Source of the DNA: Arabidopsis thaliana
Taxonomy: Eukaryota; Streptophyta; Magnoliopsida; Brassicales; Brassicaceae
Length of the DNA: 64,000 nucleotides
Direction: 5' to 3'
Assembly: GCF_000001735.4 (NCBI RefSeq)
Contig: NC_003074.8
Location: 11,532,101-11,596,100, forward strand
Position numbers and translations under genes: made by a program
Part shown: positions 33,043-45,557 of the stretch, in pieces
Layout: each line of letters begins with the position of its first letter
Position numbering within the stretch: the first letter of the stretch is position 1
Notes under the pieces: model-generated
The model's database searches: none
The model's input: only the letters and a program-made list of their open reading frames with translations
Told to the model about the DNA's origin: nothing

Positions 33043-36000
33043 TTATACATCTTCATCTTCTACTTCATCTTCGTCCGAGGACGATAAATTACATCGGAAT
33101 TCGTCTTCTGGTTCAGCATCCCCGACATCGTAATTAAGGATTATTGGGTTTAAGTTGGCTACCGGAGTTTCAAGAACAGGATCTTCAATTATAGTGAGCA
33201 AAACATCATCATCATTTTCTGTTTGCAAAAGAGTTGGATCATTGTTTTCATATTCTCCAGAAATGTTTCCCCTCGGATTGACTTTTAGAACATTGAGCCA
33301 AATGTTCTTTGGTTTCTTCATATATGGATACGGAATATAACAAACTTGATCTGCTTGAGATCCTGTATACATATATCAAAGATAGATTATTAATAATTAA
33401 AAAAAAAACGTATTTTGGACTTAAGAATAATTACGTACCAAGAATAAATGGCTCGTATTTATTGTATTTCCTCGTAGATAGAATGTCTACAACGCCACTA
33501 TGGCTTCGTCGAGTGCCTCTCCCGATCTTTGGGTCATACCACTTACACTTAAAAAGTGTGATCCTCAAATTGACGATACCCTCATACTCGAGTTCTATAA
33601 TATCAGTTAAGATACCGTAGAAATCCGCTTCATCAGATGAATCAGCGTAATTTTCACCTTTAACACAGACCCCATAGTTACATGTCTTTCGTCCAGCGCC
33701 GTGATTTTGCGTATGAAACAAATATCCTCTTGTGAAATACATTGGCCAAGTTTTAACCTTGTTCAAAGGTCCTTGCACAATCTCTTGAACCCAAGTAGGA
33801 AATGGAGAAGTAGTGTTCCAGTATGTTACCTACATAATAGATAAACAATATCAATTAGTATATATTAAATGATCACCTTTCGAATGAACCAAAATTGATA
33901 TAGACTTACATATTCTTTAACCCATAAATGATATTCTTCCGCTCTTCTCGCGTAGAGTTCTTTTTTGGGCAAGCATGGATATTTGGCAGAAAGATAATCT
34001 TCGAACATACTATATTTACAAACGAGGAAAATTATCAAAGTGATCTTAGTAAAAATTTACAAACAACGAGTGATTAAAAATACCTCTCAAATGGTTTAAA
34101 ATAGTCACAATTTCTTAAAACATATGCATGTGCGCTTTGGTAGTCTTTCTCTGAAAGCCAATCTACATGCATTTCACCACTTGGACGGCCGACGTGCATA
34201 AATATATTAGGTACTCCAGGGACATGATATACAGGAACTTTACCTTCATTGAATCTTGTTAACCTGATCCATGTAAGTGAATTAATATCGAAGAATATCT
34301 AATCGTTAAATAATTAAATATATTTACCTTGATTTTGTTTGAATATGATCGGCAAAGTAGTGCTCTGAAAAATAAGCAATCTCGTCATTGATATATGACT
34401 CAACAATTGAACCTGCAGCATATCTTTTGTTCTTTGCTTTTCCTTTCAACTTTTTGAAAAACCTCTCGAATGGGTACATCCACCTATATTGGACTGGGCC
34501 ACCCAATTCAGCTTCGTATGGGAGATGGATAGGTAAGTGTTCCATAACATCAAAAAATGATGGTGGAAAGATCCTTTCCAAATTACAGATGATTAAAACT
34601 ATGTTCTGTTTGAGAATTTGAACGCGACTTGTCTGTAAAGTTCTCGAACATAGATCTCGGAAAAATGCTCCAATTCCTAAAATATATGTGCAAGTTAAAT
34701 GATTAGATTAAAAAAATGTTGGAAAAAAATATAGTAAGTATATATTGTACCTGATAGTGCAAGGTGGACATTCCGGTCAAGCAGTTCAGCAAAGATAAAT
34801 GGAAGTAGTCGCTCCATAAATACATGACAATCATGACTTTTCATGCCTGAAAACTTTTCATTATCCAGATCTATACAACTAGCCAAATCTGAAGAATAAC
34901 CATCTGGAAATCTAATATAATATTTCACACATTGTAATAAACTCTGTTTGGCTTCTTCTGTCAATGTATACGCTAGAAATGGAGCTTTGCCACTACTATC
35001 AATATGTAAGCCTGGGCGTGAACAAAATTTCTCAATATCCAATCTTGACATGATATTATCTTTTGATTTACCCTTAACTCTCATGAGAGTGTTCATGATG
35101 TTGTCAAGAAAATTCTTCTCTGTATGCATCACATCAATATTATGTCGAAGATTGAGGTCTTTCCAGTAAGACAACTCCCACAAGATGCTTTCCTTGTGCC
35201 AATTATGTTTCTTCCCATAGCCTCGCATCTTCTTTTCATGACCGTTCCCACCAACATCCTTCGTTTTTGGTGGATTTACACTAGCCAACCTCTCGTAATA
35301 AACTTGCTCCCCTGTCAAAGACTCAGGTGGATATTCGCTAGAAGCATCTCTTCCTTTCAGAAAGTCTTTTCTGTTCCTACGGGATGGATGACCATGAGGA
35401 AAAAATCTACGGTGACAATCAAACCAGCATGTCTTCCGTCCATTGGGTAGATAAAAAGACTTTGTACTTTCCATGCAAACAGGACAAGACAATTTACCAT
35501 GAGTAGTCCATCCTGATAACATGCTATACGCCGGAAAGTCGCTAATCGTCCACAGTAGTACTGCTTTTAGATTAAAATTCTGACTCAATGAAACATCGTA
35601 CGCATCGACTCCAGTAGACCACAACTCTTTTAACTCCTCAATAAGAGGTTGGAGGAAGACATCAAGACTAGCTCGAGGATGATTTGGACCAGAATTCAGA
35701 ATGGTAAGAAATAAGTACTCTGTATTCATGCACATACCAGGGGGTAAATTATAAAGAGTTAGGATCACAGGCCACAATGAATGATTACGAGACATGCCAA
35801 ATGGATTGAACCCATCAGTACACAACCCGAGATAAACGTTACGGGGTTCTTCCGCAAACTGGGGATGTAACCCTAGGAAATATCTCCACTCTGCTGCATC
35901 TGAAGGATGATTCATTTCTCCCTCCTTTGATTGGTGCTCAGCATGCCATCGCATTGCCGCTGCTGTCTTATGGCTCTGATACATTCTCTTCAACCGGTCC

Positions 36001-36887
36001 CCAATAGGTAGATACCACATACGACTATATGGTACTTTGGTTCTTCGACGGTCGTCCTTAGGCTTCCATCTTTTCGCACAACAAAATCGACATTGATCTT
36101 CTTTTTCGTCTTCTTTCCAAAATAGCATACAATTGTTCTGACAAACATCAATCGTATGATATGGAAGTCCTAAATTGCGCATTAACTTCTCGGTCTGGTA
36201 ATGTGAAGTGGTTGTCTGGTTTCCTTCTGGTAAAAAATCTGTAAACATTTCGCAAACGGAGTCCACCAACTTTTCACTCATATTATACTCCGCCTTGTTG
36301 TGCATGAGTCGAGATGCTAAGGATAATTGCGACTGCCCTTCACGACAACCATTGTACAAAGGATTATTTGCACCTTCTAACAAGTCGTAGAACTTATTTG
36401 AATGGTTACGGACCGGTTCTTCCACATTCTGATAACTATCATCATGACGATAGTTATCATCATACCCCACATTAAAATTAAATGCATCGTTCACCATATC
36501 CACATATGGATCTTCTACAATATTACCCACTTCTTCATGATTCTCACTAAAATAAGTCCTATTCGTGTAACTCGTTCCTATATCCATATTCATTTCTTCT
36601 CCATGCTTATACCAAACATAATAATCAGGCATAAATCCATGACTAAACAAATGACTACTAACTCTTCTACCCGAGATGATGTGTTTTTCATTCTTGCATA
36701 CACTACAAGGACAATGAAATTTACCTCGACTACTCTGTACTATTGGCTGACTATTAGCGAATGTCATGAATTGCTCAACTCCTGCGACGTATTCGGCTGA
36801 CAAATTCCCCGTCACTTCATCAAATCTCTTGTACATCCAATCTCGATAGAAACCGCCAGTACCGCCATAATTGTAGTTTCCCGCCAT
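33043..36887 (-). CDS. TNPD-like CACTA transposase (tnp2 family)
   Basis: Six exons: 34751-36887, 34328-34676, 34084-34263, 33910-34009, 33439-33829 and 33043-33362. They sum to 3477 bases, 1158 codons plus stop, all junctions GT-AG and in phase. The N-terminus has a Transpos_assoc region with paired Cys (CPCSVCKNEKHI). The tnp2 catalytic domain follows (NNCMLFWKEDEKEDQCRFC, GLCTDGFNPFGMSRNHSLWP, RHNIDVMHTEKNFLDNIMNT). DUF4218 (LPIHLPYEAELGGPVQYRWM) and DUF4216 (CVKGENYADSSDEADFYGIL) regions close it. The tail is acidic. No stop or frameshift was found. With the TNPA-like gene it makes this a candidate autonomous element. Confidence 0.9.
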
Positions 36888-36989
36888 TATACAATAAAGT
36901 AACTAATATTTTTTTTTCTCTTTGATGTTGTTGTTGTTTTGATTTGTTGGTGAAAGAAGAGTTGCGTGAACGTTTATTATATAGGCCAA

Positions 36990-37413
36990 TTTTTGTGACT
37001 AATTTACGACTACAACTAAATAATTAGGTGTACCTACTTACCAATGTGAAACACGTTTTCCATCTACTTTATACGACTATGGTGCGACGTTTCTACGACT
37101 ACAGGCTGACTAAGACGTCTAATCGTCCTGTAGTCGCCAAATTAGCGACTAAATAAAATAGACGGTAGAATAGTCGTTAATTAGCGACTAAGCAACGACA
37201 AAATTATCCCTTCAATAATATAATCGTCAAATAGTCGTTACTTGCCGACTCTTTGCCGACTGCATACGATAGTCGTAAAACAACGACTATGTAACTACAA
37301 TTTTTCGTGTTGTCGCATGCGAGTCGTAAATCCGTCGTCAAATAGTCGTATAATGTTACGACTACGTTTGTTGTCGCTGATTGTAGTCGTCGTTTACCTG
37401 TTTTCTTGTAGTG
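36990..37413. repeat. CACTA subterminal repeats, right side
   Basis: About 420 bp dense in TAGTCGT and ACGACTA words in both orientations, mirror of the left side. It lies just upstream of the TNPD-like start and likely contains the element's main promoter, as in Spm. Confidence 0.8.
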
Positions 37414-37879
37414 ATAATCCTTAACTAGTTCCGAGGCTAACAACAAATTCTCCATTATAAGCCGATCTTTGATGAATACAGACTGGTTATTCACTACAGG
37501 AAAATGGGTTTTTAATAGCACAGAAATATAGCGTTTTATGTCAATATGCTATCATTGATAGAAGGATAAAATAAAGATAACGTCTCCAAAAATGAAATGC
37601 TATGATAGCTTTACTCACTAAAAATTATTTTCACGTGTTAAGTAAAAAAAAGGTTAAGTCCACATTCAGTCTTCTCTCTCACTGTTCAACTCGACAATTC
37701 CTCTCTCTCACTGTTCTTCAAAAAAATTTCTTTCAATCGTCGAATTGTTCTGTCTGTTTTTCAAAACGATTATTGTTCTGTCTCTTTTCCAAAATGGTTA
37801 TTGTTCTTCGGTAGCTCATAGCTCGATTGGTCTTCGATAATTCACTCTCTCACAAAGCCCAGAAATATCTGATAAAGGT

Positions 37880-38170
37880 ATTTTAATCTGTTCAATTCAA
37901 TATCTGATAGAGGTTTGATTTCAATTTTGATTTCATTTCAATTTGGGGATTTTGATTTGGGGATTTTAGGGGTTTTAGGGTTTCGTTTCGATTTGGGGAT
38001 TTTAGGGTTTTGTTTTGATTTTAGGGATTTCGATTTAGGGATTTCGATTAAGTGATTAATTGTTTTTCGTTTTGGTTTATTTTAATTTTAGGTCCTCGTT
38101 TCAATTTGGGGATTTCGATTTTAGGGTTCTTTAGTTAGATTTAGATTTGGTTTTCAATTTGGGGATTTCG
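37880..38170 (+). promoter_or_regulatory. Leader with repeated GGGGATTTTAGGGTTT-type words
   Basis: Words such as atttggggatttt and ttttagggttt recur about eight times in 290 bp ahead of the TNPD-like start at 38375. Several include the telo-box-like TTTAGGGTTT, also found before the genes of the first CACTA. Confidence 0.5.
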
Positions 38171-38374
38171 TGTTTTGGCTTTTAGTTTGATGAAAACTAA
38201 TAGTCATTTTCTTTATGCAGATTATTGTTTCAGAATCTACAAGAGCTTAAGAGGTAGCAGATTCTTATCTATTTCTATATTTTTTGGTTTATTTGTTGTG
38301 AGATGAGTGTTTGATAAATGAAATTATTGTCACGCATGTCTGAGTAATCCGTGGTTGAGCTCTGGTGTTATAAC

Positions 38375-41300
38375 ATGGAAAAGGCTTGGGTATGGCTTCC
38401 AAGGTATGAATTTTCTGGTTATCAATTAGCTAGTGTTTTATTTCAACTTTGTTTCTTCTTATTGATATTTTGCCTTGTTTATTTACATGAAGGGCTAGCA
38501 TTGAATATGAGAAAGGTGCTACCGTTTTTGTGAATGAATCAGCACAAAAATTGGGTAATCCTGAAGAATTATTGTGTCCATGCATTGACTGTCGGAATGT
38601 TTGCCATCATCTATTAGAAATCGTGTTAGAGCATCTGGTGATTAGAGGGATGGATGAGAAATATAAGATTAAGGCATGTTGGAATAACCATGGAGAGAGA
38701 AGGGAACATAACATGGCTAGTGTTGAATCTTCAGAGAATGATGCTTATGACTTGATTAGGACTGCATTTTTCAGTGGTGGAGAAAAGCAGCAAATTCAGA
38801 ATGACAATGATGCTTATGATGAAGAACTAAGCAAAGAAGAAGCTGAGTTTAGAGAGAAGTTATTGGAAGCTGAAACTCCTCTATACTTGACAAGTTCTAA
38901 GTATACCAAGGTGGTTGCAATAATGGCTCTCTATCGCATCAAGGTGAAAAGTGGTATGTCTGAAAACTATTTTGATCAGTTGCTTACAGTTGTTCACGAT
39001 ATGCTTCCTGTGGAGAATGTTCTTCCCAAGTCAACTGCTGAGATAAAGAAGTTCTTGAAGGTTTTCGGTTTTGGTTACGATATGATTCATGCCTGTAAGA
39101 ATGACTACATTCTTTATCGTAAGCAGTATGAGGAGTTAGTTAGCTGCCCGCGATGTAGTGCTTCACGATGGGAGAAGGATAACCACACAGGAGAAGAAAA
39201 TAAAGGGGTTCCAGCAGAAGTCTTAAGATATTTCCCTATCAAGGACAGATTCAAGAGACTTTTCAGATCGAAAAGGATTACTGAAGAGTTGCGGTGGCAT
39301 TCCAGCAATGGTAGTGTAGATGGGACAATGAGACACCCAGTTGACTCGCTCACTTGGGAAAAAGTGAAGGAGAAATGGCCTGAGTTTGATGGTGATCCTA
39401 GGAACCTTCGTTTATGCCTTTCTACAGATGGGATGAACCCATTCTCAATGCAGAATACTAAGTACAGTGTATGGCCAGTTATGTTAGTTAACTATAACAA
39501 GGCTCCTACCAAGTGTATGAAGTCAGAGAACATCATGTTGACCATGCTCATCCCTGGACCAACAGCCCCCAGTAACAACATCGACGTCTACTTACAACCT
39601 TTGGTAGATGATTTACTTGATCTGTGGAATGATGGTATTCAAGTTTATGACTCCTTTATGTAAGAGACTTTTACACTTAGAGCAATGTTACTTTGGACTA
39701 TCAGTGACTATCCGGCTTTAGGGACTCTCGCTGGTTGTAAGGTCAAAGGGAAACAAGCATGTAATGTCTGTGGTAAAGATACACCACATAGGTGGTTGAA
39801 GTTTAGTCGGAAACATGTTTACTTAGGCAATAGAAAGCGTCTCCGACCTGGGCATCCTTATAGACGTCGAAAAGCTTGGTTTAATAACACGGTTGAGAAT
39901 GGAACTACAAATAGAATTCATAGTGGAGTTGATATTCTAGAGACATTAAAGGACTTTCGCAATGATTTTGGGAGACCGCTGGATAAGAGAAGTAAGAGAA
40001 GCAGAACTGATTTGGATGAAGAGGGTGTTAATTCAGATGAAGAAGCAGAAGAAGATAGTGATAAGTGGCGTTGGAAGAAACGTTCTATCTTGTTTGACTT
40101 ACCATATTGGAAGGTTAGTGTGTCTTCTAAACTGTATTACAAGTATATGTAGTATGGATTTGTCTAACTTTGATTTTTTCATTGCTCAGGATATGCCTGT
40201 GAGACACAATATAGATGTGATGCATGTGGAAAAGAACATATCTGATGCAATGTTGTCAACTTTGATGCAAAGTGTTAAATCAAAAGACGGTTTGAAATCA
40301 CGAAAGGATTTAGAAGACATAGGGATTAGAAAACACTTATATGCAATCACACGTGGAAAGAGAACTTACCTGCCTCCTGCCGCTTATTGGCTATCAAAGT
40401 TAGAGAAGAAGTTGTTCTGCAATAGGTTAGCAAAATTTAGGGGTCCTGACGGATATTGTGCTAATATCTCAAACTGTGTATCAGTTGAGCCTCTTGGAAT
40501 TGGTGGGTTAAAATCACATGATCATCACGTCCTTATGCAGAATCTACTTTCAGTTGCTTTGAGAGGCTTGTTGCTCAGAGGACCTCGAGTTGTTGTCGCT
40601 CGTTTATGCTTTTACTTCAATAGATTATGTCAGCGTGTGATTGATCCAGAGAAAATACTAGCCTTAGAGTCTGAAGTTGTGGATACAATGTGTCAACTAG
40701 AACGGTTCTTTCCTCCTTCCATGTTTGACATAATGTTTCACCTGCCCATACATCTAGGGAGGGAAGCACGAATGGGTGGGCCAGTACATTTTCGCTCGAT
40801 GTACCCATTTGAGAGGTACTTCTACTTCTAACTCTCTAATTATGTGATATGTTGTTAGTTAGCTTTATTGAAATCTTCAGACTCTAAGGCTAGTATTTTC
40901 TCTTATGATGTAGGTACATGAAAAAATTGAAATCTTATGTTAAGAACTATGCAAGACCAGAAGCGTGTATTGCAGAGGGCTATTTGGCTGGAGAATGTGT
41001 TGCATTTTGCACAGAGTTCCTACGCAACTCGTTACCATATGAAGAATCAGTTAATCGCAATGAAGATATTGAGACAAATGAGAATGTGCTTGGAGGTCGT
41101 CCATTATATAAGGGTACAAATGTTACACTAATAGAGAAAGAAAGAGAGATAACACATCGATATGTTCTAATGAACATGGCTGTGACTGAACCTTATATTG
41201 AGTAAGAGCACTGAATCTCCTGTATATATCTTTATTCATCGAGTATGATCTTTACATTAAGTTTTGTCTTTTTTCAGTATGCATTTGGAAGAATTACAAG

Positions 41301-42069
41301 AATTTGATGATAGTTGTGCAAGAAACGAAACTCTAGTGTTCAAGTTACACAACAAAAGATTTGCAAAGTGGATTAAAAATAAGGTATGAGTTCATCACTT
41401 ACAAATATGATATTGTTTCTCTGTAATGATGTATTGAGTATTGTCTGTTTTTATTAGATCCCTTCAAACTCAAAGGATCATTCAATGAAGCTAAGGCGGA
41501 TAGCACTTGGACCAAGACTAATTGCTCAGACTTACAAGGGGTTTATCGTAAATGGGCATAGGTTCCACACCGATGATGTAAAGCGAAAGACTCAGAATAG
41601 TGGAGTCACATATGAAGCCTTTAGTATGCGTAGATCAAGTGCACGTGATAGTAGGCACCAAGCTGACATAGTTACATATTATGGAGTCATAAAGGAGATT
41701 TTATTGCTTGACTACCATATGTTCCAAATACCTATTTTCAAGTGCAATTGGGCCCATAAAGGTCATGGTGTGAGAGAAGAAGAAGGATTCACGCTTGTGA
41801 ACCTCCACTTGAGCCAAGCAGCATTTGTAAAAGATCCTTACATTATGCCATCCCAAGCGAGACAAGTGTTTTACTCTAGAGAGGATGATTTGAGTCAGTG
41901 GTATGTGGTAATGAGAGCGCCACCAAGAGGTTATCATGAGTTAGAGACTGAAGAGGAGTTTAATAGTGCACCATTTTCAGTCCAACCAATTGATGATTCA
42001 GGAAATCAATCTGATGATGACAGTTTTTGTGCTAGGGCAGATTGTGAAGGGGTTACAGTAGTGGATTAA
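38375..42069 (+). pseudogene. TNPD-like CACTA transposase with one stop
   Basis: Exons 38375-38403, 38493-40113, 40190-40815, 40914-41201, 41278-41383 and 41458-42069 total 3282 bases in perfect phase, 1093 codons. The only lesion seen is a TAA at 39661-39663 between VYDSFM and ETFTLRAMLLWT. Domains are Transpos_assoc (MEKAWVWLPR, LCPCIDCRNVCHH), the tnp2 core (CLSTDGMNPFSMQNTKYSVW, RHNIDVMHVEKNISDAML), DUF4218 (LPIHLGREARMGGPVHFRSM) and DUF4216 (VTYYGVIKEILLLDY). The lesion must be young. Read-through or a sister copy would be needed for activity; neither is shown. Confidence 0.88.
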
Positions 42070-42136
42070 TGTATGATTTATTGTTAAGAATACATGTTTA
42101 ACTTTGGAGATTTGATGGTTTTTCAGGTTATCTGAA

Positions 42137-45018
42137 ATGGCTAAGAAAGGTGAACTGAACCCACGCCGTAGTAAGCGTCAAAAGGGACTAGATGCGAGTC
42201 CTGTCATATCATCCTTGAAGAAGAAAAAGAAGCAACAAAAGGAAGTGCTTATTCCTGTGATAGAAGAAAGCAGCAAGGAGACGACTTTTAATGATGAAGA
42301 TGGAGTTCAAGTAGAGTTTGAGGAAGTAACCCAAGCTTCTCGTGGTGCTGATTCATTGGATAAAAATGAAGAAGCTGATGACCAAGAAGTTGAGAGAACA
42401 GACCCTATTGAAGAAGATTTGGAGCCTCCTGCTCAAGAAGAAGATTTTGGCCAGCCTTCCACTGAAAGGCTTACAACTGCGACTGCTGAAACATCAACAC
42501 AAGTGTCAGTGACCAAGAAAAACAGACTAAGAGGACCCACAAAGCTGCGAAGAGTGGCCAAAAGTGCACAAGACAAAGTTGATGTCGAATTTACAGAATT
42601 GGGAGAATTTGTGGGATCTGGTTCAGTTAAACTTTCATCATTTCTTGGAGCACTTGTGAGAGAGTACGTCCCTATTATTCTGGATGATTGGAGGCAGCTA
42701 GATGATATAATAAGGGACACACTATGCGAGGAAATTCAGGTAAGTGTATTGATCATCTTATTACATTTACTTGAAAAACTAATTAAGTAAAGAATAGTGA
42801 TTTTCTATACATTTGTATACTAATGTAGGGGAGGTTCAATGTGGACCAAGAATTGCAAAGAAGAGAAATTTTCAAACATATGGGTTGTTTGTTTAGGGCT
42901 TCTAAATCCAACCTTCTGGCGAAAGTGAGAGTTGCTAAATGGTTTTAATCATAGGAAGTAAGAGATAAAGTCTCAGATACACCACATTCAATTCTTTTAC
43001 TTGTAGAAAAAAGAGAGTTCAGACCCCTCGCAGGTGACAAGGAGTAAAGTTTGGGTTGCAGGACACACGCATTCTGATGGAAGACCAGTCAAGGCCGAAT
43101 TTGTCGAGACCATTGTAAGTAATATCTAATTTCTTGTGGTTTACTCTGATATTATCTAAAGCTAGCTACTTATACCTGTTTGATTACATATTTGAATGCA
43201 GGAAAAAATAAAATCTTTTTTTTGAAAGAATGTAAAATTGTATTCAGTCAAAAACCTTTTTACAAAAGATGTAACAGTGTGTGTAAAAGTTTAGAATATA
43301 AGCTGAAGATACAATAGCTGAAAGAAAAGACTAGAGAGGTTGTAGAGGATGAAGGGGTCGAGTGGAGAACCAAAGCTGCAGGCAAGTGTTGTAGCTGTGA
43401 TCTCCTGTATCTCGGATTGAGCTGATTCGATTACGAACTGTTTTGTCAATGAGCTTGATGAGCCTATTCGGTGGTGAGCTAAGTTCACCATGACGTCTAG
43501 CATTCCTTTCTCGCCAAATGTGGTAGATTGTGGCTTGAAAGGATTGTAGATTGTGGAAAAAATAAAATCAATAGAGAGTGAAATGGATTTCACATCCACT
43601 AGTGTTAAAGAAGATGTTGTGACTCAAGTACTAGGAAAAGACAAACCTGGGAGAGTTAGAGGGTTGGGCAGAGGGGCTACATTAACCTAGCTGGCATTTT
43701 TGCAAGTTAGAGACTCACATGTGCATAAATTTGAAGCTACTCAAGAACTATTATTGAGCAAGGTTGAAGACTTACAGAATGTTGTTAAAAAAATGGCTAG
43801 TAATAAGGTATGTACTCAGACGCCCTTGTTTACTGTTATGATCTATGTTAGTTAACTTCTATGTGATATTTTAGTCTTCTAACAATTTTATTTCTCAGCC
43901 ACCTTGTGATACTCAATCCAGATCTGAAGCAACCAATTTTACAGTAGGCGTCAAATGTCAAATTCTTGATTTGGAATCTGAAGATGATATTGTTATTGCT
44001 GAAGGAGAGTTGTGTTCTACTGAACCAGCATATAAGATTCGTCGTGTACCACTAGGACCTAACGCAGCTGCTATTGTAGTCAAAACGGTATTTGATAAAC
44101 AAGCTTCTGTTTGGAGGCCTATACCAAACATCGTCTTCATTGGACAAGCGTTGGGAGCCAAAATTGCATGGCCAGAGAATAAGTTGATTTTGGACAATGA
44201 TGACTTCACAAGTTGGAGCACAACTGCAAACAAGAACATTGATGATGCATATACGGTAATTGTTTAGAGGCTTGTTATCAACTTATCCAAATTATAGAAA
44301 CTTACTCTTTAGCTAGGTTGGTAATACATTTGCCTGAAATGTAGGAACAAGAGAGGGTTCGTATTATTGATTGGACTGTGGATGAGGTTTATGCTGAAGG
44401 TAAACTGTGTTCAATTGATCCAAATGAACTCTTGAACGAAGTACCTATTGGTCGCAATTAATGCAATTGTGGAGATTGATTTGGTGGTTAAAGAAAGTGC
44501 CTTTTTGTGGAGACCAATTGCTGAGATGTCAGTCATGGGTGATGCACTTAATAAGAAAATCGTTTGGGCTTAGCCAAAGATACAGTTTGTTAATAACGCA
44601 ATGCCGCCTTCTTAAAAAGTAACAAGATCAACACGTTCGGTAAGATTCAAGAACCTTTATTTTGTAGTATGATTTGATTTGTTGTTCATATACTGGAATT
44701 CTGATGGATATACTTTTGAATTTTCAATTGTTAGAATGGTAGTATCAACACTAGTAGCAGTAAAGGTGAAAAGAAGAAATGTTTATTGTTAGATATCGAT
44801 AAAACTGAGAAGGTAGTTGCAACTGGTCGAGTTTCTTCAACAAATCCAGAAGATTTAGTACATTTCGAACGCCTAGGATTGAATGCTAGCATCGTGTGGG
44901 TAGAATCTGAGAAGATTGGAGATGCTAAATTCTGGAGACCAAATTCTGAGATTATGTGCATTGGCGATGCAGTAGGCCTTACTGTACCTTGGCCTAATGA
45001 TAGACTCATTTTGATATG
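42137..45018 (+). pseudogene. TNPA-like CACTA protein gene with three tandem C-terminal modules, decayed
   Basis: The first exon, 42137-42738, is basic then acidic (MAKKGELNPRRSKRQKG). The conserved core is spread over later exons (GRFNVDQELQRREIFKHMG; KVWVAGHTHSDGRPVKAEF). A coiled coil (LLSKVEDLQNVVKKMASNK) follows. Then come three homologous segments of about 80 residues: 43950-44200, 44370-44590 and 44785-45018. Each has a G(E/K/R)(L/V)(C/S)S start and ends in a (W/F)RP...G(D/Q)A(L/V)G...(W)P(E/N) pattern, like the DUF8039 module of Transposase_24 proteins. Stops and a frame change hit the middle module and the region near 42945. A LINE fragment is inserted at 43216. Confidence 0.7.
43216..43554 (-). 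mobile_element. 5'-truncated LINE inside the second CACTA
   Basis: The 339-bp insert is flanked by a perfect 15-bp repeat GGAAAAAATAAAATC (43201-43215 and 43555-43569). On the minus strand it encodes the C-terminal end of an L1-type protein (IYHIWRERNARRHGELSSP, ISSIRDTGDHSYNTCLQLW) with no stop before its natural end, then oligo(A). It is related to but distinct from the LINE at 26645-45577. It splits an exon of the TNPA-like gene. Confidence 0.9.
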
Positions 45019-45239
45019 ATCTATGTTATGCATGTGTTTGTTTGATACTGCTGTGAACTTGGGTTATTGACAGATTTGATATTGTGTAATATTGTGTAAT
45101 ATTGATGTGAACTTGTTGTATGATTGACAATATTAATTAAAAGTTGATTTATGGTTTTCTTACATTATATTGATATTGATTATATATGTAAACAACAACA
45201 TAAATGAAAGCAGACAATGATTTTGTGACATGCTTAAAT

Positions 45240-45557
45240 TAAATTTATAAATAGCATATAATAAACGCTGTTATAATTTAAACAATAACACAACATACCC
45301 GCTATTATATTAAAAACAATAGCAGATGATATGCGCTATTGTACACAAAACAATAACATAAAACACCCGCTATTATAATGTACACTATAACAAATGATAT
45401 CCGCTATTGTATTAACACTTTTAATAGCGTCGCTAAAAACCGCTATGAAAACTTGGCAAGCTATCGTAGCGGGCGATAACATATCGTTTTTATTTTCGCT
45501 ATAGTAACGATAAATAGCGTTTTTCGTCTTCTATTAAAAACCTATTTTCCTGTAGTG
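45240..45557. repeat. Subterminal repeats of the second CACTA
   Basis: At least a dozen copies of CGCTATT/AATAGCG or one-mismatch forms in both orientations, ending in CCTATTTTCCTGTAGTG. Confidence 0.8.

Larger units (their letters stand above)
28602..37413 (-). mobile_element. Complete CACTA (En/Spm) element, 8.8 kb
   Basis: Both ends read CACTACAAGAAAACAGGT inward, 18 bp without mismatch. The 3-bp target duplication ATA (28599-28601 and 37414-37416) is perfect. The subterminal regions (to about 29230 and from about 36990) are packed with TAGTCGT/ACGACTA words, the usual transposase binding repeats. Two genes on the minus strand, TNPD-like (33043-36887) and TNPA-like (29414-31992), keep their frames through every predicted splice. 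The element therefore looks whole. It lies inside a LINE that interrupts an F-box gene. Confidence 0.93.
37492..45557 (+). mobile_element. Second CACTA element, 8.07 kb, nearly intact ends
   Basis: Ends: CACTACAGGAAAATGGGTTT on the left and, complemented, CACTACAGGAAAATAGGTTT on the right; 26 of the first 27 bp match. The 3-bp target duplication ATT (37489-37491 and 45558-45560) is perfect. Subterminal words are AATAGCG/CGCTATT (45240-45557 and just inside 37492), unlike the first CACTA, so the two belong to different families. Genes run on the plus strand: TNPD-like (38375-42069, one stop) and a TNPA-like gene (42137-45018, decayed). A truncated LINE sits at 43216-43554. Confidence 0.92.
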
